A DNA stretch of 64,000 bases, from assembly GCF_910592395.1 (NCBI RefSeq), contig NC_088310.1:19723501-19787500 (forward strand). The letters are read 5' to 3'. Both the position numbers and the translations under genes were made by a program. A model generated the notes under the pieces. The model was not told where the DNA came from and did no database searches. It worked only from the letters and a program-made list of their open reading frames with translations. The stretch comes from Lineus longissimus. Taxonomy: Eukaryota; Nemertea; Pilidiophora; Heteronemertea; Lineidae. How positions within the stretch are numbered: the stretch's first letter is position 1; every line of letters starts with the position of its first letter. Positions 23,125 through 34,939 of the stretch are shown here, piece by piece.

Positions 23125-23921
23125 CGCAAGAAACGCAAAAACATCGGAATATGGATGAGCTAAGATACCTAATCTATGAACTTACCATCCAAAAGTTGTC
23201 TTTATGGACGAAATAGAGGTGAAATCAGATAATTAAACGGAGAATTTTTCGAAACATGAACGCACGTGGGTCAGACGATCGAGTGATTACGTCATCCATT
23301 CTCCAAGCGTTGTCAAGAATGATCATCGTTGCACAGCCTCACTCGACCTACGGAGTGTGTGAGAAGCGGTGCATGTAAAATTCGAAAGACGGACCGAAGA
23401 CCGGGAGATTGGTCATTATCATCAGGTGAATCGGGCGAACATGCGGAGCAATTTTGCGGCGGCAATTAAAAAAAATCCTGTGTATTACTGAGACCGTAAA
23501 TAAAATTTCTTTCCCTGGCAATTTTTCTCTGTCACCTTTCCGAATTCAGGATATTCTGAAAATATTTTGAGAGCGTCTTTCACCGTCATTCATTAATGAA
23601 TAGCGGGACGAAGGTTGTGACATTGTCTTTCATGACAGGCCTAAGCCTTGTCCATTCAAAAATTTGACTGCTTTTGCTACGAATGGCGCTCGTTCTTGAT
23701 TTATATGATTAATTCTCTCCGAGTCCGCCCAGAGATTGAGGCAAAATGGACCAAACAAATTTAAATGGCTGGCCCCAAATCCTGAAATCATGGTCATTAT
23801 CGTCGAAATGTATTGAGTGAGGTCTTCATGCCAGGTAAACATTAGGTGAGAGTGACTATTAGCTTATTCTGTTGGAAAAGACTATGTGTCCACAACGTTC
23901 TGCACATTGGAGGCAGCAAAG

Positions 23922-23982
23922 TGACGTCATCACACTTCCCAGGGTCTATGACGTCTTCAGGCATTGCGACGTGGTGACGTTG
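23922..23982. promoter_or_regulatory. Cluster of CRE/ATF-like sites
   Basis: A perfect palindromic TGACGTCA lies at 23922-23929, followed by TGACGTCT at 23949-23956 and TGACGTTG at 23975-23982, all within 61 bases. A further TTACGTCA lies near 23,287. CREB/ATF sites like these often lie in CpG-rich promoters. The nearest candidate start is the minus-strand exon at about 23,076. Confidence 0.4.
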
Positions 23983-24548
23983 CCAAGGCAAAAACAAATC
24001 AAAGTTCTCGCGAACGAAACTTGTTTTCATCTTGCGCACTTCTTATTTTGCGAAAATGGGATGTAAGCAAACAAAAGTAAAGCCGTTGAAAGACCCGAAT
24101 TAAAGCAGGAGGGGGAGCGAGGAGTCTTGCTCCAGTAGAGAGGAGAAAATAGCCAAAATTGAGCTTGAGAAGGAGTTTGAGCGAAGTTGCAATTCCAGGG
24201 CTGGCAGCACTGCTGCTCGGCTCGGTCAAGTTGTTCGAGGATTCCAAGTGTGGACTCCGAAGGATTTCCTATAAGGGGACCTAACCCCTTAGCTAGTACC
24301 AGCACAACAACCATTACAATCGAAGTCCGGGAGGAGGTGAAACCACCAGCATTTGCAACATTATGCAACCTAGGCCCGCGAAGCTGCCTCCAATGAAACG
24401 TGTCAGGCCAAGCGCAGCACGGGGCACGCGCCCACAATCTCGGCCGTACGACTTCTTAGTGTACGGAATCGGAATGGAGAACCCCGGACCGTCAGATGCA
24501 TTCCGGGGACCGACACAAACACCCGATGAGATGGAGCTTGGTTTAGAA

Positions 24549-25083
24549 TCTACATCTGATGGAGACACTGTTCCCAGTACAATCTTCATCTGATGGCGAA
24601 TTCGTTGCGGGCAATCTCCGTCCGAAGGAGAATTCGTTCAAGGGACAATCTGATCTGATGGTGGATTCGTTCCGAGGACAGTCGTCATCTAAAGGAAAAA
24701 TTGTTTCCTTGACAATCGCCAACTGATGACGAATTCGTCCCGAGAACAATTTCCATCTGATGGCGAATTCGTTCTAACGACAATTTCCATCTGAGGGCGA
24801 ATCCTTTTAGAGGAAAGTCTGAATCTGATGGAGATTTCGATCCGATGTCAGTTTCAATCTGATGGTTAATTCGTTCTGATGACAATCTTTATCTGATAGA
24901 GAAATTGCGTCCATAAGAATATTCATTTGATAGCGAATTCGGTGAGGACAATCTCAATCCGAAGGAGAATTTGTTCCGAGGACAGTCTCCGTCTTATGGA
25001 GAGCTCATGATGAGTACAATCTCCATCTGATCGGACGGAGGACAGGACAGTCTCAGTCTATTGGAAAGTTCGTTCCGACGAAG
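24549..25083. repeat. 34-bp minisatellite, about 15-16 units
   Basis: Degenerate copies of CATCTGATGGCGAATTCGTT, each within a unit ending near ACAAT, follow one another with a 34-base period; two or three units have 31-33 bases. Because 34 is not a multiple of three, the array is unlikely to be coding. Units differ at many positions, so the array is old compared with the 1.33-kb array. Confidence 0.85.
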
Positions 25084-27022
25084 TCAGGTGCGGTGCACCT
25101 GGGGTGCCGTGAGGAACTAAGGTTCAACGTACACCCGGGAACAACGACCTCCGTAGAGTTCCCAATGTCCCATTAAAGCAACATTTGAAGTCTAGCCCAC
25201 TCGTCAGCCCATCGGCAGTCGATTTCATTCGTCATTTCATCCTGCTGTTTCTCTCATTAAAACATGCTTTTACCCACGTCCATTCATTTCTAGCCGCGTT
25301 AGAGAGTCACTAGAAATAACCTTTGGGACCTGGTTTCAAATTGCTAAAATCTTTCTTCGCATGTCGTCGCCAATTGTCGCGTTTGTAACGGTAAGGTAAA
25401 CAGACGATGAAAACACAGGTCACGTGTCTTGACCTCGGGTCTCCGAGATATGGACAGGAGCAACTCCAACGAATTCTCATGAGGATCAGCGGGAATGTTC
25501 ATGAAAGAACCGGTGTTTTCTGGGGGCGGGGGGGGGGGGGGTGTTCTGATGTCACGTTCTCCTGGCCTTTCTCCTTGACGGATGTTTTGTCTCGATTTTC
25601 ATCACAAAGCAAACGCCGTATTTACTTTCATTGCTAACCATTGTTTTTCATGATGCTTAAAATGTATACAGACGGCTATTCATTATGAACAATACCGATT
25701 TCTTAAAGCAATTTGCTCTCCTATCTACATTATAGTCTAATAAATTAACGACAGAAAACAGTCTCTAGCTACCAAAATATACTATGTTCATTTATACAAT
25801 TTCTACACTGATACGCACAAAGAAATGACTAAATTCTGTTAGAAACATAGTTTCACCTATCTAAGACCTTTTTTGAATATTTCAGTCCAAGGCTTTGATA
25901 TGCACATCTCAACATGTTCAATTAGAAGGACAAATCCGGTTGCGCCGTCACTGACCCATGTTGTCCATACGGTCATGACGTCATTCCGTGCATCATGGCC
26001 TTCATTTAGAATTCGTAGGGACATCGTGGCCTTTATTTCGATTTTGTAGGAAATAATCAATTGGTCTTAGATATGTGAAACTAACGTATCTCTATAGGAA
26101 AATAAGACGGGTTTAAAATAGGTGGTATTGTTCTTTGGGTGAAGATGCAATCCGTAAATGATTAAGCACATAATCAGAAAACAGGTAATTACGCGTAGAA
26201 CATGACATCAAAACGTTGGGTCTTGAAATGATGTAAGTATTAAAGAAATACACTTCTCAAAAGAAATAAATACATGTATACAGGAGATGTAATAATACAG
26301 GATCGAGATGAAAAACAACGCGAATCTTACATCAAAACGCAGTGTCTTCATAAATAACTACTAAGCATCCCACAAGAAAGAAATAACTGAATTATAGTAA
26401 AATAACTACATGACAATGATAGATCTGTAATGATATGATACGGTTCCAGTTTCACAACAAAACTCGCGCTGTGACAAATATTTACGAAATTCAGCTTTGC
26501 GAGGTGCGAATTCAGCGGCGCTATAGTGTCCAGATGAAAGGACAACTGGCAGCCAAACCGATGATCGTGATGGCGCTGATTCAAATATCTCAAAGGAGTA
26601 TAGCAAATATATGCAAGCGCACAGTAACAACAAAGTAATTTCCTAATGGTACAAAAATTCACTAGTAACAATTCTATCATGAAGTTGTTAGATAACAGCG
26701 TTGTAAGTCTAATGAGAACCGAGATTGAAAACCGGAAACCACACATGAAAAGTCAGTTGTTTGTAGAATGAAGTCCGATGTTACAGTACATATTTCGTCC
26801 GACGAGGTTGACCTGTACGCATAATTCAAGTGTCACTGACATCTAGAGTAACCAACTTTACTCTAAGCTGAGATGCAACGCACCGGTGTACTATGGTCCA
26901 TCCTGGCACCAGTTGTTTTCAATATACTCCACCTCTCGATATTTCAAATGTATACGACATAGAGTGAAAAAACTGATCTCAGGATGACTATGGTCCCGCT
27001 GTTGAACAAGCTCCTCTTTCTC
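25084..27022. other. Intergenic / probable 3' UTR of the homeobox gene
   Basis: No gene seen. A G14 tract lies at 25528-25541. The part nearest 27,023 is expected to be 3' UTR of the minus-strand homeobox gene; a minus-strand AATAAA occurs at 26032-26037. The remainder is AT-rich with only chance open frames. Confidence 0.35.
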
Positions 27023-30000
27023 CTACGTCATGGTCAAGCTGACTGGTGAGAATGCTGATGTTCCGTTCTGTACTGCGTTGTTGAACTGTGCCATGGCACT
27101 GGTTGGTGGGGGAATGGGGGTGTACCAAGATAGCCTTCCACCATCCTCCCCCTTACCATTTCCATCGCTACTCGATGCACTGCTGCAGTCGTCAGTGTTG
27201 CTGTTTTCGCTGTTCTTGGAGAATGAGGCTGACTTGGCGACCGATGTACCTTTTCCATCCCTCTCTCGTCTCTCTCTTGCTCGCCTGTTCTGGAACCAGA
27301 TCTTAACCTGCAAATACACAAAAAGAACCGTGATTAGGCTTTATATATTATTTCGCTGCTTTCTAAGAAGAAAACAAAAAGTTGGTGGAGAGGTGCGGTG
27401 TGATGCGCTGTTAGTCAGAGCCAAAGAAAAGGACTGTAGTTACCATTTCTTGGCAATATTGCATGTCCCGACTTAACCACATTTTGTACCAACGACATAA
27501 GGCACATCACTTAGAACTCTGTACCAGCATCATCAGCAGTTACGAATTCTGAAGGCAAGAAATTCGACATGGTAAATTCAAAATACTCATATTCTTAATA
27601 AACAAGGAACAAAAATAAAATGACTAATGTGTCAAAATAATTGCTACTTCGAAATTCAGATTCCGGTGGACAAAGCAAGTGATGCGCTACATGTACAAGT
27701 ATGAAGAGTTGCCTTTATGCCAACACTTCTAAGTTCGTCAACAAAAATCCACAGCCCTATATACATGGTATTGTTAATTATTGTGTAAAAAGAGTAAATT
27801 GACATTGTTTGCGATGCAAACAGTTTTCATCTCGTTTAGTAGTTGTCAAATCGCGTGTGATTTTTATCACCCGTTCTGGGTTTTTTCGTCCTCTCCTGAG
27901 AAGGTTTTCAATGCTTTCTTAGCACTGTCGCCGAAATATCCATGTACATGCCTAAGGGGTCTTCTATTTTGTAGAGTTGATAAATCGTTTGTTGATGAAA
28001 GCACCTCTCGGGTGAACCTCATACCATTAACACGTATAACGCTATTTTTTATTCATCATACATTTAAGTAAAAAAATTACTTAGCCACATTACATCAGCG
28101 AAAGAAAGGTATATTCTTTGAGATCCTGTTTGGACTTGCAAGTTAGTGTCTGCAAACAAACCGCCAAGAAAACGCTTAGAAAATCGTTATTTTTTAGTTT
28201 CTCTTTAGTTCTCATTATTATAACTGTAGGAATACCATTCTTCTAATTGTTCTGGTAGATTACGAAAAACCAGGGACTCGGGCCATAAGACAAATAAAAT
28301 GTTATTTTCCTATTATCACCATATAGCTTGCTATTCTTCGAAATTCCTAGACATAAAAGTACATTCGCATACGATCGGCAAACCACGAATATCCTGTAGC
28401 TAGCTCTGTCATTTTCTTCGAAACAATTAGGACAAAGGAGAGAAAACGCATCATTTATAATCAGGTGTGCTAAGTACCACATATGAGGCCGGAAAAACAC
28501 TCACCGTTGCTTCCCAAGTCTTTACTATTGATATTGGTAGATGATGAGAAAATGCAGAAATCTAAAGAAGCGCTGATGGAGGCCCCGCACAATGGACAAT
28601 TTGTAAAGCAGACGATGACGCTGGGTGTCGTCTGCCTGCGGCCATGAGCGCCATTTAAAAGCTTGTTGTGAATGCGCCTAATGAATGCAATCAAGCGAAT
28701 GACAGGACATTTGATAGGCACCCATTGAAAAGAAAGTGGAGAGCAGTCATCAGGTGGAAGGACGGCACCACAATTCGCTTATGAACATCAATCATTGCTG
28801 GAACCAAGGGTGGACCAGAATATCCTTGTTACATTGTTTATAATCACATAATCAATTAGTTTTCACTTTGTTGTATTCCGACTTATTCCATTTCATCACC
28901 TCTTTTAAATTATTCATGTATAGTTTACATGTAAGGACTTTTCTCAGGGAAGACTTTGAGATACTATACTCTCCACACAAGTTAGATTAGTCAAAGAGGC
29001 ATATTTTTCATATTTTTCCTTTAATTTCATGAATGCAGGCAGGTATAACGCTCATAAAAGGACAACTATTTCTTGTGGCAAATTCTCTTTAGTCAAAAAG
29101 AACGTGTTTCTAGATTGATAATTCTGCTAGTTTGATTTACCCAAAGTATGCTTACCAAATAACGCTTCCTACATGCCCGAGGAAATAAATAAGCTGACAA
29201 TACGAAAATACCACGTAAGAACTGCGATTGCCTTGTGGTACAAAATCTGATTCTCTTTATTTGATTTTCATGCATTTATTAGAACTCTTGCCCGAAGCAA
29301 TAAATTCGAAGCTTCTCCCGACTAATTGTCTGTCTAAGTCTTTGAATAGGCTGTTTCCCAACAACAGCTCCATCATATCAGAGCTCAATCTTTGCATAAG
29401 ACACTCTTTTTCTATCAGCGGCAAACTAACTAAATTCCAACGTTCACATTCATACCACATTTGTTCCTGTTAAGGCAGTGAATAACATCACAATTATGTG
29501 CCATTTTGTTTACCGCTTCGTTTCAATATCATCGACATGTGATTGTGATATTCGCTCTCTCAACAATTATAATGTATTACGGTACCATTCTTTTTCACCA
29601 ATTTGTTTCATAGTCATGAAGATGAGATTGTAATATCACATCCTCTAAACAGTTATAAGCCATTATTGTTTACCAGTTAATTTCATATTGCGGTTGCAAT
29701 ATTACCTTCCCCTAGTGATTATGTTCCATTTGTGTATACTCTGATGGACACCTTTGGCATATGATTGTGAGATTTTACATAGAAATTAGAAATAATGAGC
29801 CATCTCGAAACCCTTGCCTCACTCGAATAACTTTGTTATATTCGACAATTCTATCGACTGTAATCCCTGGACTTCTATATGATACCATTCCTTCGGTTAT
29901 TAACCAGCATTCCTCACCAACTAACTTCTATCACATCATCAGTCAATAATGCAAAGTATGGATTAAATTTAATCTTCCTTAATAATGCTAATTGATTGCT

Positions 30001-33000
30001 AATAAGTACAAAAATAATTAGCGCAAAAATACTCCAGAGAAAATGCTTTACATTATAAAACGCAACACGAAGAGTAGAAGAGTGTCCGATCATATTGCTT
30101 TATGGCTGTTAATGGAATTATGGAACAAAACACTCTAATTGATGCGTTCCCTGATGAAGTAAGTGCAAGCTGAGATGCTGATGGAGAGGTAAGGAGGAAG
30201 AAGTGGGCCCTCGGGCTAACCAATCATAAGGCTGATAACTCACGGAGATTAATCAGGTTTTTAATAATGATCACGATGTTAAATATACATGTACTCGGCT
30301 GCACAATGTTTGTTTTTGAATATTCAACACATGCACACCCGCGCCCGAGCAAGAAAATTTACAATGAACTAGTCACGTTTTAATTGTGACAAAAAGAAAT
30401 ACATGTAACCTTTACGTTTTTCAATTACTTTCAATAGAAGCAGTGCAACCTAGGATTTGCTGTTCAAACCAATTCATAGCAAAATAGTCCCGACGACAAA
30501 GTCACAACCGTGTTCCATACCCGCTGTCTCCATTCTCCTCGGCGCCAAAATAGCTCGACGATGCCGACTATTATGTTTCCTTTATTTTGGTCTGGTTATG
30601 GCGGAAGGCAAAAACGTGTCGATGGTAAAATTTGGGCCTACTCTATACTATTCCTAACCTTACCCTTGTCTCCGTAAGATTTAGGGCACTTGAGAGTTCC
30701 GCCACATCAAGACTACTAAGGTAATGGGTCCGCCGGAACTTTTGCTCCAGCGTGTTGACTTGATGCTGAGTGAAGGGTACCCGAGGATTACGACCTAGCT
30801 TCCTTTTCTTCACGCCCTCCTTCTTCTTGAGACCTGAATGAAAAGAAAGATAAAGTATCGTTAGTAACATAATATCGGGTTCAGAAAAAACTTTTTGAAC
30901 TTTAGGATTTGATATCGCAGTCAGGTATAGTCTGGATGACGTCATCTTTACAACAGCCAATCAACAACCACAATATTTGTATGGAGGGCCTACACCAGCA
31001 ATAAATTATAATCAGAAATTGATTTGTGAAAAAGATCACATGACCGTATGATAGTGATAAAAGTTAGGAGTGTTCAAGATTGTTTAATCAAATTTACAAG
31101 TTACAACAAGTTACAATTTACAAGTTAAAATATTTACACAGGAAATTAGTTGCTTTTAGGTGTTTTAAACCAGTATCTAACTGAATAAAAAAATTCTTAT
31201 GTTTTAAGTTATACGACGTTACATTAATCGAAACTCAAACCAATGCTTAATTTCTTGAATACTTTTCAATTTACAATTACTTTGAGTTCAAAGCGCAAGT
31301 CAGAATGCAGATGTCAACGGCTAATGGAACTAATGGAGAAGATCGGAAGAAACAACAGATGAGCGAGAAAAACACAAGCGCACATAATGAGAAAATAAAC
31401 TTAGAAAAATAATGAATTACTGAGTCAGTATTTTATAAAGAGGGGTCTTTTTGAAACCAAAGCTGCGTTTATTAAACAAAACGAGATTTCTGCCATGGGT
31501 TCAGATTCTGATGATAGCGGACGATAGATGAGGGCTGTCAAGGAATGATGCGTGACAGCAGACGACATCATGAATAATGATAATAATGGAAGAATGACAT
31601 TATTTTGCCTTAGGCAATCCGTAGAAACAAAAATGAAAGTTGAGCTCGGAACTTTTCAATAAATATGGATCTGGAGATCAAAGATAATTTAAGCAATAAT
31701 CAACAATGGGCTGTCGTCTGCTAATGGAACATATAGGGAAAACCACAAGATACTAAAGATGGGCTAATGGTCTTATATCTATATTTGGGAATATATCAAG
31801 CAATCAATATCCCTTGAAGATGTTTTGAAGATTATCTATGATAATTTATGGTTCGTATCTGTTTTTATCTGTGGTGATTAGAAGCTCTGTCATCAAGGGA
31901 TGAGATAACTGCATGCGCGTCCAGTTCGAATTTGACCTGCCCTCTACTTATCGCCTGGCGTCAAATTCATTAGTACTAAAACAGGCGAGGGCATAATTTC
32001 TCATTCAATTCGGTCGTGAAGTCCAAGTCTCATTATATAGTTCCCTGGGGTTGATTTCTAAACTTACTCCCTTTCGCAGATGTCTCTCATCGAATCAGAT
32101 TTTACCGATGGTCATGATGGCGACCAGGGAGCTGTCCGCAGGGGTGATACCCGCCTCGGCGTGTGCTCGGCTCCCTTGATGCCTCACTTTCACGCCTCGT
32201 CAGCTACCTCCTTTAGCATCATCATCGCCGGTAATACCCCTCACTTGGTCGCATTCTGACGTGAGATATGAACAATAATGACCAGTGCTGATCCGTGTTG
32301 ACCCAACCTTCCCCTCCCACTCTCTGATCGCGCCGCCAAAGACACCATTGTCCAGCACCCTTCATTAGGTCAATTTCAATCCTGACTGCCGGCTGTGGCC
32401 AAAAATGACCATTCTGCTGATTAAGCAACCATAATAGCCAAAGAGGAAATCTAATGGATTATCATTCTGAGCGTATTGATAGACAAACATAGCAAATGAT
32501 GCAGAAGTTTTCTTGTTACCTTGAATACACCTTAAATCTTGATATTTTGACTTAATCATAGCCTGGGTTAAGATAATTTTGCATGGTTGGTTAACTGCTA
32601 TCAAATGTTGCCGGATCTCGAGGTGACTGGCAACGTATGCAAACAGGTTTCCGTTGTGACGCGAAGTGGTTGGGTGCTGGGTCTGATGGCTTTGATGCGA
32701 GCTTTTTTCTCGTAACCTGGTGACATTTTTTAACTTGACTTAGTAGCCTGAGTTTAGTACTTGACTTTAAAGAAACACTGATTCCAATTCACCAAACCAA
32801 AAGTCTGCATTCTCCATCGAACAAAATGTTCACGTGAGGACAAAAAGTATAATCAAAACATATCTCAAACTTGAATTCACCAAAGGCAGGCGAAATTTAT
32901 CATTTACACTGTATTTTGAAGAACACTGTACATCTCTATTCACCAAGTACTGAGATAAACTTAAGATGGGCTGAAATTTGACGGCTCCGTCACGCAGCCG

Positions 33001-34726
33001 GATGTCGTGACGGAAATACCGGAAATATCGGAATCAGCGAAATCGCTGAGGCAATTGGTATACGCGTTGTTCTCTTTGATCTGCAACCGATACTCTAAGC
33101 GAAAGAACACTTGGAAAGAAAAAGATCAGATTCAACGGAGACATGATCATCACATATTGTCGTTTAATTACTTCAAGTGATGACTTCTGATAAATGGCCG
33201 ACCCCATTGTTATTTCCTTTTATGATGATTCGTGGCAAGGTTTATAGATCCGTCTTTCTCCGTCTTTTGCTTAATGTTGATGAGGATTGAGAACCAGTGA
33301 TAACTTTTTGTTCGCAGTCTTGTCAACAATACATTATTTGATATCAAGTACTAACAAATAGTTCGCCAGTAACGAATTTCAGAGTACGCTTTACAAAAAC
33401 GAATTTTAGCGTAATGCGCTTGATACAATATATTCGCTACATTCCCTGTTTTCGGTGTAATACGCTCGTAATACGGCACCAAAATATTCGATGACGAATT
33501 TCGGAGTGTGTTCTTGTAACGATATCAAGTATAAAAAACAGTCTGAGAGAACGAATTTAAGCCTGAGCGTGAGCTTGTGATTGCCATCGTTAAAGAGGGT
33601 ACTTGTATTTTTTCACGAAACGAATTTCAGCGCATACGCGTATATTTGCTATAGGAGAGAATTTCAGCCAATGTCACTTAAACGGTAAAAACGCATTTGC
33701 TTTGTAACGAATTGAGGCGGGTGCCCGTTTTGTAGCAGAATCAGTAGTAACATTCGCCAGGTACGAATATGGCGGAAAGCAGGGCCTTAGCGTTTCATAA
33801 TAGTTCCCCCATTGCAACAGGTTTTTTACCAACTTTGAAATAATCTTAATCTTTGTTCGTATCAGAGTGATATGGCCACATCGTTACTTGCAGCCCGTCT
33901 CTGTGGGTCAACTTTTGGGAGCATACATGTATTCATTATATCTATTGGTCTCACCAAACCATTGAAAAAGCTGCATTGGTCGATGGAGACAGAAGTCAGA
34001 TCAAAATTATCAAAAACAAGTAAAGAGACGAACATTTTCAGCTTTTCAGACCAATGGGCCTTGTAAAAAATTATTTTCAAACTGAAAATAATATTTTTGA
34101 TATCGGTCAATTTTACTGTTCTAGTCAATTCTGTATTATTTAAGAAAACACCAATGGAATCAATGGATACTGAAACATCGGCTGGACCATGCAGTTCATC
34201 GCTTTCCCCAGCCCAAAATCTCTTACCCTAAAATCTGCTGGAAAGTTTTGCTACGAATGCAATGATCAAATCAACAAAGTAATGAATTAATTAAACTTGA
34301 CTTACGTGGCAGTTTTGGTGGTTTATACCTCGTGCACTGGAGCCAAGAGAAGTCGCCATCCTCCTGGGAGAAATCTGCCAAAGAATTACAAAGTCTTTCC
34401 TCGTCAATTCGGTGGTAAATCTTCTTCATCATTTCTCCATCAGTTTCCATGTCGACCGTTTCCGAATCCTTTTTCAAAATGTCCGCAATCGAGAAACCAG
34501 TTTTGGCAGGTTTTGGCGAATTGCGTTGCTGGTTCTTCATTGAGAAGGTGTCCATGAGGTTCAGACGACACCTCACTTGGTGTTTACTCCTTGTTGACAA
34601 GTCTTCTGCAACCAGATTGGAGCTTGTCGGCCAAACTGAAATACCGCTTTCGTTCGAAAAAGGCATATTTGCCGCGTATAAGTAGTAAAGATTCGGAAGG
34701 AACAAGTTCTGACCACCTTGGAACAT
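27023..34726 (-). CDS. Msx-related NKL-class homeobox transcription factor
   Basis: Three minus-strand exons join in phase: 34726-34306, 30833-30664 and 27307-27023 (stop TAG), giving 291 residues. Exon 1 holds an Eh1-like repressor motif (TGFSIADIL) and a conserved-looking DFSWLQCTRYKPPKLPR, placed like the tryptophan/RYSPP block that precedes the Msx homeodomain. The homeodomain spans about residues 154-213: PRVPFTQHQV, LEQKFRRTHYLS, ALNLTETR, then VKIWFQNRRARERRE. It keeps F8, L16, F20, W48, F49, Q50 and N51. It is closest by eye to Msx and may be the Msx-like group Msxlx. An intron cuts it between positions 44 and 45, which canonical Msx genes lack. The C-terminus is Ser/Asp/Gly-rich. The ATG at 34726 begins the only long frame and lies about 175 bases below the likely cap site. 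Confidence 0.88.
33340..33780. repeat. Degenerate AACGAATTT-motif cluster in intron 1
   Basis: AACGAATTTCAG-like words occur at 33371, 33399, 33493, 33550, 33619, 33657, 33706 and 33762. The longer context GATATCAAGTA...GAACGAATTT is seen twice, about 180 bases apart (33340 and 33522). It is either an old decayed tandem repeat or a clustered binding-site element. It lies in the first intron of the homeobox gene. Confidence 0.5.
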
Positions 34727-34925
34727 CGTTGCAATTTGAAAGTTTGAATGAATTTTAAATTATTCTTAATCTAAGTCAGCATAATTTGAGCAATGTCAAT
34801 TGCACGTTGAGTGATATTGTCATAGGTAAAAAAAGTTCATTGGTGATTGCATGAAGGTTTCAGAAGGCAGCCCGCACGTTCTGTCAGATTGACTTTTCAA
34901 ATATGGCACCCCCATCAAAGTTTCC

Positions 34926-34936
34926 CTTTTATATAG
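34926..34936 (-). promoter_or_regulatory. TATA box of the homeobox gene
   Basis: CTATATAAAAG on the minus strand lies about 200 bases upstream of the start codon at 34726, placing transcription start near 34,900. Spacing and orientation suit the homeobox gene. Confidence 0.6.
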
Positions 34937-34939
34937 CGA

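Noticed and set aside
24027-24437. 136-codon minus-strand frame
   Set aside because: It overlaps competing frames on the other strand in a mildly GC-rich stretch and shows no domain or exon signals.
24363-24593. Open frame containing MENPGPSD as a 2A-type skipping peptide of a retrotransposon
   Set aside because: The residues before NPGP do not fit the D-V/I-E-x pattern and the frame runs into the 34-bp minisatellite. No reverse transcriptase is nearby.
26348-26746. 132-codon minus-strand frame downstream of the homeobox gene
   Set aside because: Composition is Leu/Cys/His-rich with no motif, splice context or start context. It lies in likely 3' UTR or intergenic sequence.
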